From: Anaerolineales bacterium
Lineage (GTDB): Bacteria; Chloroflexota; Anaerolineae; Anaerolineales; Villigracilaceae
Reading direction: 5' to 3'
Length of the DNA: 8,320 nt
Assembly: GCA_025966435.1 (NCBI GenBank)
Contig: JAICRQ010000132.1
Location: forward strand, 1-8,320
Shown here: positions 1 through 6,104 of the stretch, in pieces
Layout of the letters: each line of letters begins with the position of its first letter
How positions within the stretch are numbered: position 1 is the stretch's first letter
Notes under the pieces: generated by a model
Database searches by the model: none
Seen by the model: only the letters and a program-made list of their open reading frames with translations
Told to the model about the DNA's origin: nothing
Made by a program: the position numbers and the translations under genes

Positions 1-973
1 AGAATTGCTGCGATCCGAATACAAATAGAGCACTCTTTCCCAGACGCACTACATCACCATGTTTGAGGTTGGCGGAACGTTTCCTGACAGCCCGGCCGTT
101 GACAAATGTTTCACCGCCCAAGTCCATCAGAAAATAGTTGTTATTTGCCATATACACTTTTGCATGCTGGCTGATGATATGGGGGTCGTTGAGGCAGATT
201 TCGTTCACAGGATCGCGACCGATATAGCAGGGCAATTTCTCGAGCGAAAAGCTCCTCCCGGATTGCGGTCCGTGCTTGATCTGTAAAATGGGCGTCTGAG
301 GAGCAGTCGGCGCGTTTGAGGTGGAAGTCATTCCGATCTTCAACCACTTGAATGCCCCGAACAGGATTCCGCCGACCAGAAGAATGGATAGGATCACAAT
401 TGCCCAGGCGGGAACGCCGCGATTGGCAGCGGGCGGTGGTTCCAGCGGAAGGACGGAACCGGTAAGCGATTCCGTTGAGGCTGCTCCCAGCGCCCTGTCA
501 ATCATGAGAGCTACGCTTTCTTTCGCCACGGTCACATTCCCGACCGGAGCCGCAAACCCCGATTCATTACGGATGGCAAGCGCTGCGCTTTCCAGCATAA
601 GGTTCGTCTGGCAGCCGCCCAGGGCTTCGAACCGCACCTCCGCCAGGACTCCGCTGATCGTTTGAGGCGTGGTACTTGCATACGAGCCATCTGCCAGTCC
701 GGAAATTTGTGGCAAAGGCAAAGCATTCATACCCGGCACCTGGCTGACTGCATTGATCGGTTTCAGACAGGCAGGATCATAGCGGATTTGGAATGTAAAT
801 CCCTGAATAGGCGTGGCAGAAGACGCATTTAAAGTGGCGACGACTGTTTCGCGGGTCTTATAGTTCGTTGTGTCCACGGTAAGCCAGATGCCTTCGGTGC
901 TCTGGGCATTAACAGTGATTGCAATCGTGAACGCCAGAACGATCGCAAGGAGGAACGCAGGAATAGATCTCAT
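1..973 (-). CDS. Cohesin-like / transmembrane / FHA-domain receptor-like protein (3' end cut by window edge)
   Basis: The open frame runs from ATG at 973 to the window edge without a stop (324 codons visible). GGAG lies 5 nt before the ATG. Order of parts: signal peptide about 1-23 (hydrophobic core, then VNA/QS); beta-rich cohesin-like domain about 27-155 (GIWLTVDTTNYKTRETVVA ... GFTFQIRYDPACLKP ... GVLAEVRF ... LMLESAALAIRNESG); Pro-rich stretch; one membrane helix about 188-208 followed by KWLK, which predicts Nout-Cin topology; short Thr/Pro linker; FHA domain about 229-319 with YIGR (250-253), H270, VNG (291-293) and HGDVVRLG. FHA domains bind phosphothreonine peptides, so the cytoplasmic tail probably meets a Ser/Thr-kinase partner while the outer domain binds a surface ligand. 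The upstream neighbour carries a dockerin, the classical cohesin partner. Oddity: the Ser usual after the IS/VS of the phosphate-binding loop appears to be Ile267. The cohesin call rests on fold-like pattern only; the FHA call is firm. The C-terminus is unknown. Confidence 0.85.
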   Translation of the reverse strand, partial: MRSIPAFLLAIVLAFTIAITVNAQSTEGIWLTVDTTNYKTRETVVATLNASSATPIQGFTFQIRYDPACLKPINAVSQVPGMNALPLPQISGLADGSYASTTPQTISGVLAEVRFEALGGCQTNLMLESAALAIRNESGFAAPVGNVTVAKESVALMIDRALGAASTESLTGSVLPLEPPPAANRGVPAWAIVILSILLVGGILFGAFKWLKIGMTSTSNAPTAPQTPILQIKHGPQSGRSFSLEKLPCYIGRDPVNEICLNDPHIISQHAKVYMANNNYFLMDLGGETFVNGRAVRKRSANLKHGDVVRLGKSALFVFGSQQF

Positions 974-993
974 AAACACTCCAGAAACAGAGG

Positions 994-1020
994 GAGGGCG
1001 CACCTTGCGGATGCGCCCTC
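994..1020 (-). other. Intercistronic GC-rich hairpin
   Basis: GAGGGCGCA and TGCGCCCTC form a perfect 9-bp stem around a 9-nt loop in the 55-bp gap between the dockerin gene and the FHA gene. On the minus strand the stem is followed by CCTCTGTTTCTGGAG, not a T-run. It is therefore more likely an mRNA-stability or partial-attenuation element than a full terminator. It would allow unequal expression of the secreted protein and its membrane partner. Confidence 0.55.
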
Positions 1021-1028
1021 TTGCGCAA

Positions 1029-2576
1029 TTACGGATAACTGACTTCCCAGACGGTAGGACCGGTCTCGCGATAATTGGCGGCGAGGAGTTCCAGATCCAG
1101 CACGTTGATCACGCCATCATTGTTCAGGTCAGCGGCTGAAGGTGTGGTGCCGTTGTAATTCATACCAATCGTTAGTGCATCGAACTGGTCGATCACGTTG
1201 TTGCCGTCGATGTCGCCAGCCAGAAGCGCGATATCCGGTTTCGTGGCTGTGCTCCCAGCCGGGATATTGGCAGAACCCTCCGCGCTCAGGAATCCACTGG
1301 CAGAGGCTGCAATCGTATACGTTCCACTAGGAGCAGTCAGACTGAAGGTGCCATCTGGAGTCGCGGTTACAGAGGTGACAAGCTCATCCGAGGCGTTATA
1401 GAGGCTGACTGTGACCGGCTTGCTGGCGATCACCTTTCCTGTGATGCTGCCATCCGGCAAAGCAGTGGGTGTGGCTGACGGCTCTATAGGTGTAGATGTG
1501 AATGTAGCAGTGGGCGATTCTACCGGTGTGGACGATGTTGGTGTCGCGGTCTCGACGGGCGTTTCGGATGTGGGAGTGGTCGTTTCTACCGGCGTAGGCA
1601 GTGTACCGGTCGGCGTTGGGGTTTCGACGGGTGTTTCCGAGGTGGAAGTCGATGTCACAGTGTCAACCGGTGTGGGCAGTGTACCGGTCGGTGTAGGCGA
1701 TTCGCCTGGAGTTGACTGCGTAGCGGTCGGCGTGATATCAAATGGAGTCGGGGTGGCGGTGGGCGTTGATGGTTCCCCAACAATTGTCAGCGTGTCACCT
1801 GTTGATGGAATGCTTGTAAGAAGATTATCTCCCTTGGATACGCGCGCCATACATTCGATCGTGGTCTGCCCAGCTTGTAAGCCTGTGGCATTAAAGGTGA
1901 AGGCAGCTCCGCTGGTGGTGGCTCTATTACCATTGCTGCCAGCGATCGCAACAATGAAACTACCATTTTGTGGATCATTGATCGCTACAGCCGAATCAGG
2001 GCCAAAGAGATTGGTCGCCGTGATATTGCTAACCTGTACCAGTGTTGAATTATAGGTACAGGTAAATTCAGCGCTGGTATAGCCTCCTGCGGCGATATTG
2101 TTCAAGCTCACGGTCACAAGAGCACTTTCACCAGCCATCACGGTCTCTGGATCCACGCGTGTAGAAGCAGACGCCTGGCTTTGCATGATCTCCCGGATGG
2201 TAAGCATATAGAGTCCGGAGCCTGATTGAGGCTGCACCTGGATGGAATAGCTTCCGGCGGATTGGGTACTGGTCAGTGTGCCAACGCCATTAGCCAGTTC
2301 GCTGCCGTTTCCGTTCAACAGGAGAAGCAGCGGAACCAGGTCGCCTGTGATCGGCGTCACGTTGACAGTGAATGTGTGAGTCGCCGTGAACGAAAATTGC
2401 CAGTTCTCATAGAGACTGGTACTCACAAAGCCGAAGTAGGTGGCATCCCAGAATGAAAGATCACGATTGACGATAACGGGGTCCGCGGCTTCGGCTCTTA
2501 CGGGCTGGCTGCTGCCAACCATGCTGAACAGCAGTACGAAAAGGATAAAGATTTGAAAAAGGCGCTTTGTTGTCAT
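1029..2576 (-). CDS. Secreted modular protein with cohesin-like and type I dockerin domains
   Basis: 515 aa. The start at 2576 is chosen because GAGGAGA sits 8 nt upstream; the longer frame from 2636 adds 20 residues before the signal peptide and lacks a site. Order: signal peptide about 1-28 (core IFILFVLLFSMV, cleavage near PVRA/EA); 40-130 beta region ending in GSYSIQVQPQSGSGLYMLTI, like a bacterial prepeptidase C-terminal (PPC) domain; cohesin-like domain about 137-267; Thr/Pro/Ser linker 268-373; small beta domain 375-452 (GSITGKV ... PDGTFSLTAPSGTYTIAASASGF), like carboxypeptidase regulatory domains; dockerin 454-502. Both dockerin calcium loops are complete: D455, D457, N459, D463, D466 and D483, N485, D487, N491, D494. 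No catalytic domain is visible, so it looks like a structural or adaptor protein outside the cell. Its own cohesin-like module could bind another dockerin, and its dockerin could bind the downstream cohesin-TM-FHA protein. Partner choice is inference. Confidence 0.88.
   Translation of the reverse strand: MTTKRLFQIFILFVLLFSMVGSSQPVRAEAADPVIVNRDLSFWDATYFGFVSTSLYENWQFSFTATHTFTVNVTPITGDLVPLLLLLNGNGSELANGVGTLTSTQSAGSYSIQVQPQSGSGLYMLTIREIMQSQASASTRVDPETVMAGESALVTVSLNNIAAGGYTSAEFTCTYNSTLVQVSNITATNLFGPDSAVAINDPQNGSFIVAIAGSNGNRATTSGAAFTFNATGLQAGQTTIECMARVSKGDNLLTSIPSTGDTLTIVGEPSTPTATPTPFDITPTATQSTPGESPTPTGTLPTPVDTVTSTSTSETPVETPTPTGTLPTPVETTTPTSETPVETATPTSSTPVESPTATFTSTPIEPSATPTALPDGSITGKVIASKPVTVSLYNASDELVTSVTATPDGTFSLTAPSGTYTIAASASGFLSAEGSANIPAGSTATKPDIALLAGDIDGNNVIDQFDALTIGMNYNGTTPSAADLNNDGVINVLDLELLAANYRETGPTVWEVSYP
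1458..1775 (-). repeat. Degenerate repeats encoding the Thr/Pro linker
   Basis: This segment encodes residues 268-373 of the dockerin protein, built from imperfect units such as TPTGTLPTPVE and SETPVET. Two DNA copies around accggYgtRggcagtgtaccg start at 1588 and 1666, exactly 78 bp (26 codons) apart. Such linkers are flexible, often glycosylated spacers between surface modules. The repetition suggests expansion by in-frame duplication, so linker length may vary among strains. Confidence 0.7.
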
Positions 2577-2636
2577 GGACACATTCTCCTCTCTGAAAAT
2601 GGTTTTCGGAAGCAATTCCGGCAGAGCACAGTCCAA

Positions 2637-2665
2637 TCTTTATGACCAGATCACAAATCCATCAA
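2637..2665 (-). promoter_or_regulatory. Weak candidate promoter for the dockerin gene
   Basis: On the minus strand TTGATG (2665-2660), a 17-bp spacer and TAAAGA (2642-2637) lie about 60 nt before the start at 2576. Matches are 4/6 and 3/6, so this is only the best-placed candidate. The rest of the 333-bp gap between leuS and this gene is AT-rich with no ORF I can support. Confidence 0.2.
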
Positions 2666-2781
2666 AGTTCGCTTTTCCACCCAATCACCGGAGATGGATG
2701 TATCTCTTATTAAATTATTCTGTCTCTGTAAGGGAGATTACACTCTGAACTCCATTGTATAACTCTGACATTGATTATCAC

Positions 2782-2819
2782 GTTGCAATTGAATTGCCGG
2801 GGTGTTGCAAAACAATTGC
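2782..2819. promoter_or_regulatory. Twin inverted repeats, possible operator
   Basis: GCAATT-G-AATTGC (2785-2797) is a near-perfect palindrome. 22 bp further, centre to centre, lies GCAA-AACAA-TTGC (2807-2819). The heptamer gttgcaa occurs at 2782 and 2804 with the same 22-bp step, about two helical turns. This fits two dimers binding the same DNA face, upstream of the dockerin gene. The regulator is unknown and chance in AT-rich DNA is possible. Confidence 0.25.
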
Positions 2820-2854
2820 TGAATGACCAGTACCGAGGGGTGAGGGCAGAATCA

Positions 2855-2887
2855 AAAAGAGACGAGCTTTACAAAGCTCGTCTCTTT
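2855..2887 (-). terminator. Intrinsic terminator of leuS
   Basis: AAAGAGACGAGCTTT (2856-2870) is perfectly complementary to 2873-2887, giving a stem of up to 15 bp with a tiny loop. On the minus strand the stem runs into TTTTT. It begins 22 nt after the leuS stop codon. The plus-strand reading is also U-rich after the stem (TCTCTTTCTTCTT), so it may work in both directions, but only the minus direction has a gene leading into it. Confidence 0.9.
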
Positions 2888-2909
2888 CTTCTTGATGCTC
2901 TCAATAAAC

Positions 2910-5429
2910 TTAAACCACCAGACTCACCAGCCTTTTGTTCGCTACGATGATCTTCTTTGGTTCTTTGCCTTCCAGGTATTTTTTCACCGCCTCGCTTGCC
3001 AACGCAGCGGACCGGATCTCTTCTTCACTGGCGTCAGCCGCGACGGTGATGCGCCCTCGCACTTTGCCATTGATCTGGACGGGCAGTTCGATCGTGTCTT
3101 CCTTCGCGGCCGCTTCATCGACCTTCGGCCATTGCTGCTGATGGACCGAGTAGGGCTTGCCCAGTTGATTGGTCCACAGCTCTTCGGCGATATGCGGAGC
3201 GACAGGTGCCAGCATCTTGATGTAAATCTCTGTGGCTTCTTCCCATTGTGTTGTACCCGCCGCGCCTGCTTCACGCGCCCTATACATCTCGTTCAGCAGC
3301 TCCATCAACGCTGAGATGATGGTATTGAATTCAAAGTTCTCGAAGTCATGAGTCACTCGTCGCAGTGTTTGATGGACGCGCCGTCGCAGGTTCCGTAACA
3401 CTTCGCTTGTGGGCGTTTGAGACTCAGCCGGGACCATATCCGTAAACAGCGTCCAGACGCGGCGCAGCCAGCGCGCACTCCCTTCGATGCCCTGAGAATC
3501 CCAGGGCGCACCCATGTCCCATCGGGCAAAAAACATCAGATAGGCGCGCACCGTATCCGCGCCATAGCGCTCCACCAGCACATCCGGCGCGATCACATTG
3601 CCGCGGCTCTTCGACATCTTCTCGTTGTCTTCCCCCAACACCATGCCCTGATTGCGCAGCTGCATCATGGGCTCGCCGCCTTCTGTAATTCCTGCATCGC
3701 GCAGCGCCTTATGGAAAAAACGTGTATACAGCAGGTGCATCGTGGCATGCTCGATGCCGCCGGTGTAAGTATCCACAGGCATCCAGTAGTTGTACTCGGC
3801 ATCGTCGAACGGACCCTTGTCGTAATGCGGCGACAGGTAACGCAGGTGATACCAGGATGAGCACATGAAGGTGTCCATCGTATCGGTTTCGCGTGTGGCG
3901 GGCTCGCCACAGACCGGGCAGGTCGTGTTTTTCCACGTCGGATGCTGCTTCAGCGGTGATTCGCCGGTCGGCTTCCACTCCACATCTTCGGGCAGCATTA
4001 CGGGCAGCTGGTCTTCCGGCACAGGATTCCACCCATGCACGTCGCAATAGATCATGGGAATCGGCGCACCCCAGTACCGCTGCCGGCTGATCAGCCAATC
4101 GCGGTAGCGGTAATTCACCGCGCGCTTTCCAATGCCTCTCTCTTCCAGCCATTCGACGACAGCCTTGATCGCCGGATTCTTCATGCCTTTGTCATTCGTA
4201 GCACGCGTGCCATTGAAAGGACCACTGTTAATCATGACGCCTTCATGCTCGTGGGCAGCTTCCATAGTCTCGCCGATCAATTCGACGCCCTCCGGCTGGA
4301 TGACAGGGATGATTGTCAAGCCGTACTTTCGGGCAAAGGCGAAGTCGCGCTCATCGTGCGCCGGGACCGCCATGATCGCGCCCGTGCCGTAGGACATCAA
4401 CACGTAATCCGCGATCCAGATGGGAATGCGCTCGCCGTTGACAGGGTTGATCGCATACGCGCCGGTGAAGACGCCGGTCTTCTCCTTGTCCACTGCCTCG
4501 CGCTCGATATCCGATTGGCGGGCGGCTTGCGTTTTATACTCCTCGACCGCGGCTTTATGCTCGGGCGTGGTGATTTTGTCCACCAGCGGATGCTCGGGGG
4601 AGAAGACCATGAAGGTCGCGCCCCACAACGTATCCGGACGGGTAGTAAAGATCTCAATCGGGTCTCCGGTTTCCGTCTTGAAAATGACCGAAGCGCCCTC
4701 GCTGCGGCCGATCCAATTGGTCTGCAGGGTCTTGACGCGCTCGGGCCAGTCGATGTCATCGAAGTGCAACAGCTCATCGGCATATTTCGTGGTTCTAAAG
4801 AACCACTGTTCCAGTTCTTTTTTGATCACCGGCGTGCCACAACGTTCGCAAACGCGTTCCTCGCCGATAACCTGTTCGCGCGCCAGCGTCGTGTTGTCCT
4901 TGGGGCACCAATCCACGGCAGACATCTTGCGATATGCCAGTCCCATTTTGAACAGCTGGATAAAGAACCACTCGGTCCATTTGTAATAATCAGGGTCGGA
5001 CGAAACGGTTTCACGCTCCCAGTCGAACATGGCGCCCATCGAGCGCAGCTGCGTCCGCATCCGTTCGACGTTTTCGCGCGTACGCTTCATGGGGTGCACG
5101 CCTTCTTTAATTGCCGCATTTTCCGCCGGCAGACCGAACGCATCGAAGCCCATAGGGAACATCACGTTATAACCCTGCATCCGCTTGAAACGGGCGCGCG
5201 CATCCGAAGGCACCATCGCATACCAGTGACCGATGTGCAGATCCCCGCTGGGATACGGCAGCATTGTCAGCGCGTAGTGTTTTGGCCGAGTCTCATCGAT
5301 CACCGCACGGTATAGCTTATCCGCTTCCCATTTTGCCTGCCATTTTTTCTCCAGAGCTTGCGGCTGATAAGACCTGTCCCGTTTGGTAGTTATATCTGTT
5401 GTATTTTCAACTTTTTTCGTGTCTTCCAT
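2910..5429 (-). CDS. leuS: Leucyl-tRNA synthetase
   Basis: 839 aa, close to the usual bacterial length. It charges tRNA-Leu with leucine in the cytoplasm using ATP. Class I signatures: YPSGDLHIGH with the HIGH motif at 65-68, and KMSKS at 604-608. The CP1 editing domain that hydrolyses mischarged tRNA is present, with TTRPDTLWGATF (262-273) and MAVPAHDERD (353-362, including the conserved Asp). Zinc-type cysteines occur as CPKD (C175) with CERC (C194, C197), and as CPVC plus MDTFMCSSWYHLRY further on. The anticodon-binding and C-terminal tRNA-binding regions close with LPVQINGKVRGRITV. Start: ATG at 5429 has GAGG 5 nt upstream. A TTG at 5462 would add 11 residues with no ribosome site, and the family core (about RSYQPQALEKKWQ) begins later, so the shorter form is preferred. 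It is controlled by the upstream T-box and perhaps by a leader peptide, and ends at a strong terminator. Confidence 0.98.
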   Translation of the reverse strand: MEDTKKVENTTDITTKRDRSYQPQALEKKWQAKWEADKLYRAVIDETRPKHYALTMLPYPSGDLHIGHWYAMVPSDARARFKRMQGYNVMFPMGFDAFGLPAENAAIKEGVHPMKRTRENVERMRTQLRSMGAMFDWERETVSSDPDYYKWTEWFFIQLFKMGLAYRKMSAVDWCPKDNTTLAREQVIGEERVCERCGTPVIKKELEQWFFRTTKYADELLHFDDIDWPERVKTLQTNWIGRSEGASVIFKTETGDPIEIFTTRPDTLWGATFMVFSPEHPLVDKITTPEHKAAVEEYKTQAARQSDIEREAVDKEKTGVFTGAYAINPVNGERIPIWIADYVLMSYGTGAIMAVPAHDERDFAFARKYGLTIIPVIQPEGVELIGETMEAAHEHEGVMINSGPFNGTRATNDKGMKNPAIKAVVEWLEERGIGKRAVNYRYRDWLISRQRYWGAPIPMIYCDVHGWNPVPEDQLPVMLPEDVEWKPTGESPLKQHPTWKNTTCPVCGEPATRETDTMDTFMCSSWYHLRYLSPHYDKGPFDDAEYNYWMPVDTYTGGIEHATMHLLYTRFFHKALRDAGITEGGEPMMQLRNQGMVLGEDNEKMSKSRGNVIAPDVLVERYGADTVRAYLMFFARWDMGAPWDSQGIEGSARWLRRVWTLFTDMVPAESQTPTSEVLRNLRRRVHQTLRRVTHDFENFEFNTIISALMELLNEMYRAREAGAAGTTQWEEATEIYIKMLAPVAPHIAEELWTNQLGKPYSVHQQQWPKVDEAAAKEDTIELPVQINGKVRGRITVAADASEEEIRSAALASEAVKKYLEGKEPKKIIVANKRLVSLVV

Positions 5430-5484
5430 TCGTTCCTCATTCTTGTTGGTCGTAGATGTCAAATTCCATGTAGTAGGTAGTTTT

Positions 5485-5562
5485 TCAGTTAAGCGTAAGG
5501 AGGCGCGGAAGAAGAGGCCCTTCTTTCCAAAAGATATAGTTAATTCGAATTCGCTTTTTCAT
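5485..5562 (-). CDS. Putative Leu-rich leader peptide upstream of leuS
   Basis: A 25-codon ORF between the T-box terminator and leuS. Its ATG (5562) has AGGAGG 5 nt upstream, the strongest Shine-Dalgarno in the unit. It begins MKKRIRIN and ends PLLPRLLTLN, with five Leu codons (CTT, CTT, CTC, CTT, CTT) in its last nine. The stop is 55 nt before the leuS start. The Leu codons lie where a ribosome short of Leu-tRNA would stall, as in leu-operon leader peptides. I infer it could add translation-based leucine sensing after the T-box decision. No homologue is known to me. The Leu content might be chance in so short an ORF, but the Shine-Dalgarno and position argue for translation. Confidence 0.5.
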   Translation of the reverse strand: MKKRIRINYIFWKEGPLLPRLLTLN

Positions 5563-5574
5563 TCGAGCCTCCTT
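5497..5574 (-). promoter_or_regulatory. Leader Shine-Dalgarno and its internal complement
   Basis: AAGGAGGC (5574-5567), the leader's ribosome site, is perfectly complementary to GCCTCCTT (5504-5497), which lies inside the leader ORF over the CTC CTT codons. After one mismatch two more CG pairs are possible. A competing small hairpin, AAGAAG-GGCCT-CTTCTT, sits within the span. A ribosome stalled at the Leu codons would cover the complement and free the site. This is a sequence-based prediction only. Confidence 0.4.
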
Positions 5575-5582
5575 TTGAATTT

Positions 5583-5625
5583 GACGATAGACGATAAAAC
5601 CGTCCATGGTCGAACGTCCATCGTC
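5583..5625 (-). repeat. Inverted repeat between T-box terminator and leader peptide
   Basis: GACGATGGAC (5625-5616) can pair with GTCTATCGTC (5592-5583), 10 bp with one G-U pair, around a 23-nt loop containing a further ATGGACG copy. It lies just after the T-box U-run, so it forms only in read-through transcripts. It may be a remnant of a dispersed repeat. Confidence 0.4.
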
Positions 5626-5630
5626 CACTA

Positions 5631-5668
5631 AAAACAAAAAATCCTTCATCCACATCAGGGACGAAGGA
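5631..5668 (-). terminator. T-box-controlled intrinsic terminator
   Basis: TCCTTCGTCC (5668-5659) pairs with GGATGAAGGA (5651-5642), ten pairs with one G-U, around a 7-nt loop. TTTTTTGTTTT follows. The 5' half lies immediately after the T-box sequence and would be engaged by the antiterminator when uncharged tRNA-Leu binds. It lies about 200 nt before leuS. Confidence 0.92.
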
Positions 5669-5695
5669 CTTCCTCCGCGGTACCACCCGGATTCG

Positions 5696-5752
5696 GTTGA
5701 AGGTTTACAGGTCAAAAGTTACAGGCTCTCCTTAAACTTTGAACCTTCCAAC
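5696..5752 (-). repeat. Extended AT-rich hairpin inside the T-box leader
   Basis: GTTGGAAGGTT (5752-5742) pairs with AACCTTCAAC (5705-5696) with one bulged G. Inside it, TCAAAGTT pairs with AACTTTTGA with a one-base offset. The arm sits between Stem I and the antiterminator, where Stem III is expected, and is AT-rich compared with its flanks. It may be an enlarged Stem III or a small inserted repeat. Confidence 0.45.
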
Positions 5753-5852
5753 ATTCAAACGCTCTCTAGAGCTATAACGGGCTTTCCCGGCGGCGGCTAC
5801 TCTGCAGCTTCACTGCGTTCACCGGCACAGTCTCTCTTTCGAGCGAACAGGC

Positions 5853-5855
5853 GAG
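5853..5855 (-). promoter_or_regulatory. T-box specifier codon CUC (Leu)
   Basis: CTC on the minus strand follows CCGAA and precedes a G, the usual GAA-NNN-purine setting. It lies directly before the 3' strand of the lower Stem I helix. It would pair with a tRNA-Leu anticodon GAG, predicting that this isoacceptor is the regulatory ligand. Confidence 0.85.
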
Positions 5856-5959
5856 TTCGGTCTTATGCTGCGCTCCCGATGGGCACGGCGCTGGGCTCTC
5901 ACCTCTCTTTCCCAACTCGCTGACGGGATGACGTACTACTCCTGTCCTGACTTTTGTGG

Positions 5960-5978
5960 GGCGGGTTGGCAGCCCGCC
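5960..5978. repeat. GC palindrome between tRNA-Ala and the T-box leader
   Basis: GGCGGG and CCCGCC flank a 7-nt loop in the 39-nt gap between the tRNA 3' end and Stem I. There is no T-run on the minus strand, so it is probably not a terminator. It could be a processing-related hairpin or a dispersed palindrome. Confidence 0.4.
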
Positions 5979-5986
5979 TTACATTG

Positions 5987-6059
5987 TGGACCCAGGGGGA
6001 TTCGAACCCCCGACCTTCTCAATGCCATTGAGACGCGCTCCCAACTGCGCTATGGGCCC
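5987..6059 (-). tRNA. tRNA-Ala (anticodon GGC)
   Basis: 73 nt without an encoded CCA (genome continues ACAAT). Acceptor GGGCCCA/TGGGTCC contains the G3-U70 pair that marks tRNA-Ala. D arm GCGC-AGTTGGGA-GCGC; anticodon arm TCTCA-ATGGCAT-TGAGA with U33 and anticodon GGC, reading GCC and GCU; T arm GGGGG-TTCGAAT-CCCCC; discriminator A73. It is second of two tRNA-Ala genes in the same direction and lies 39 nt before the leuS T-box leader, so its 3' end must be released by processing if the unit is cotranscribed. Confidence 0.97.
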
Positions 6060-6067
6060 GGAATTTC

Positions 6068-6104
6068 AGTAATCAGTTGTTAAGGTGTTCAGTGACTGAT
6101 TACT
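6068..6104. repeat. Inverted repeat in the tRNA spacer
   Basis: AGTAATCAGT (6068-6077) and ACTGATTACT (6095-6104) are perfect 10-bp complements around a 17-nt loop. A second palindrome, GTTCA-C-TGAAC, lies at 6120-6130. They fill most of the 74-nt spacer between the tRNA genes. They may be processing signals or a dispersed AT-rich element. Confidence 0.5.

Larger units (their letters stand above)
5631..5947 (-). promoter_or_regulatory. T-box riboswitch controlling leuS (Leu specifier CUC)
   Basis: The leader RNA binds tRNA-Leu and lets transcription continue only when the tRNA is uncharged. The conserved T-box GGGTGGTACCGCGG is at 5688-5675. Its UGGU (5685-5682) pairs with an ACCA end, which fits the A73 of tRNA-Leu. 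Stem I closes with GGACAGG (5947-5941) pairing with CCTGTTC (5851-5845). The 5' side of the specifier loop carries AGTAGTA, and the apical stem GTTGGG/CCCAGC holds a GGTGAGAG loop. The 3' side reads CCGAA-CTC-G, which makes CUC the specifier. The codon agrees with the downstream leuS. No convincing promoter lies between the leader and tRNA-Ala(GGC) 40 nt upstream, so read-through from the tRNA promoter is likely. Confidence 0.95.

Noticed and set aside
1458..1775. Possible CRISPR-like array because of spaced repeats
   Set aside because: Repeats are degenerate, in frame and continuous with a coding Thr/Pro linker; there are no unique spacers of constant length.
1411..2055. Plus-strand ORF of 214 codons rich in Val-Gly-Val repeats
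   Set aside because: It is the antisense of the Thr/Pro linker and cohesin region; the repeats mirror the real gene and no ribosome site precedes it.
4035..5315. Plus-strand ORF of 426 codons
   Set aside because: It lies wholly antisense to leuS, has no recognisable domain, and leuS motifs are intact on the other strand.
5430..5462. TTG start giving an 850-residue LeuRS
   Set aside because: No ribosome site before the TTG, whereas ATG at 5429 has GAGG 5 nt upstream.
5485..5715. 76-codon reading of the leader ORF starting upstream
   Set aside because: It would translate through the T-box and terminator hairpin; only the last 25 codons follow a Shine-Dalgarno.
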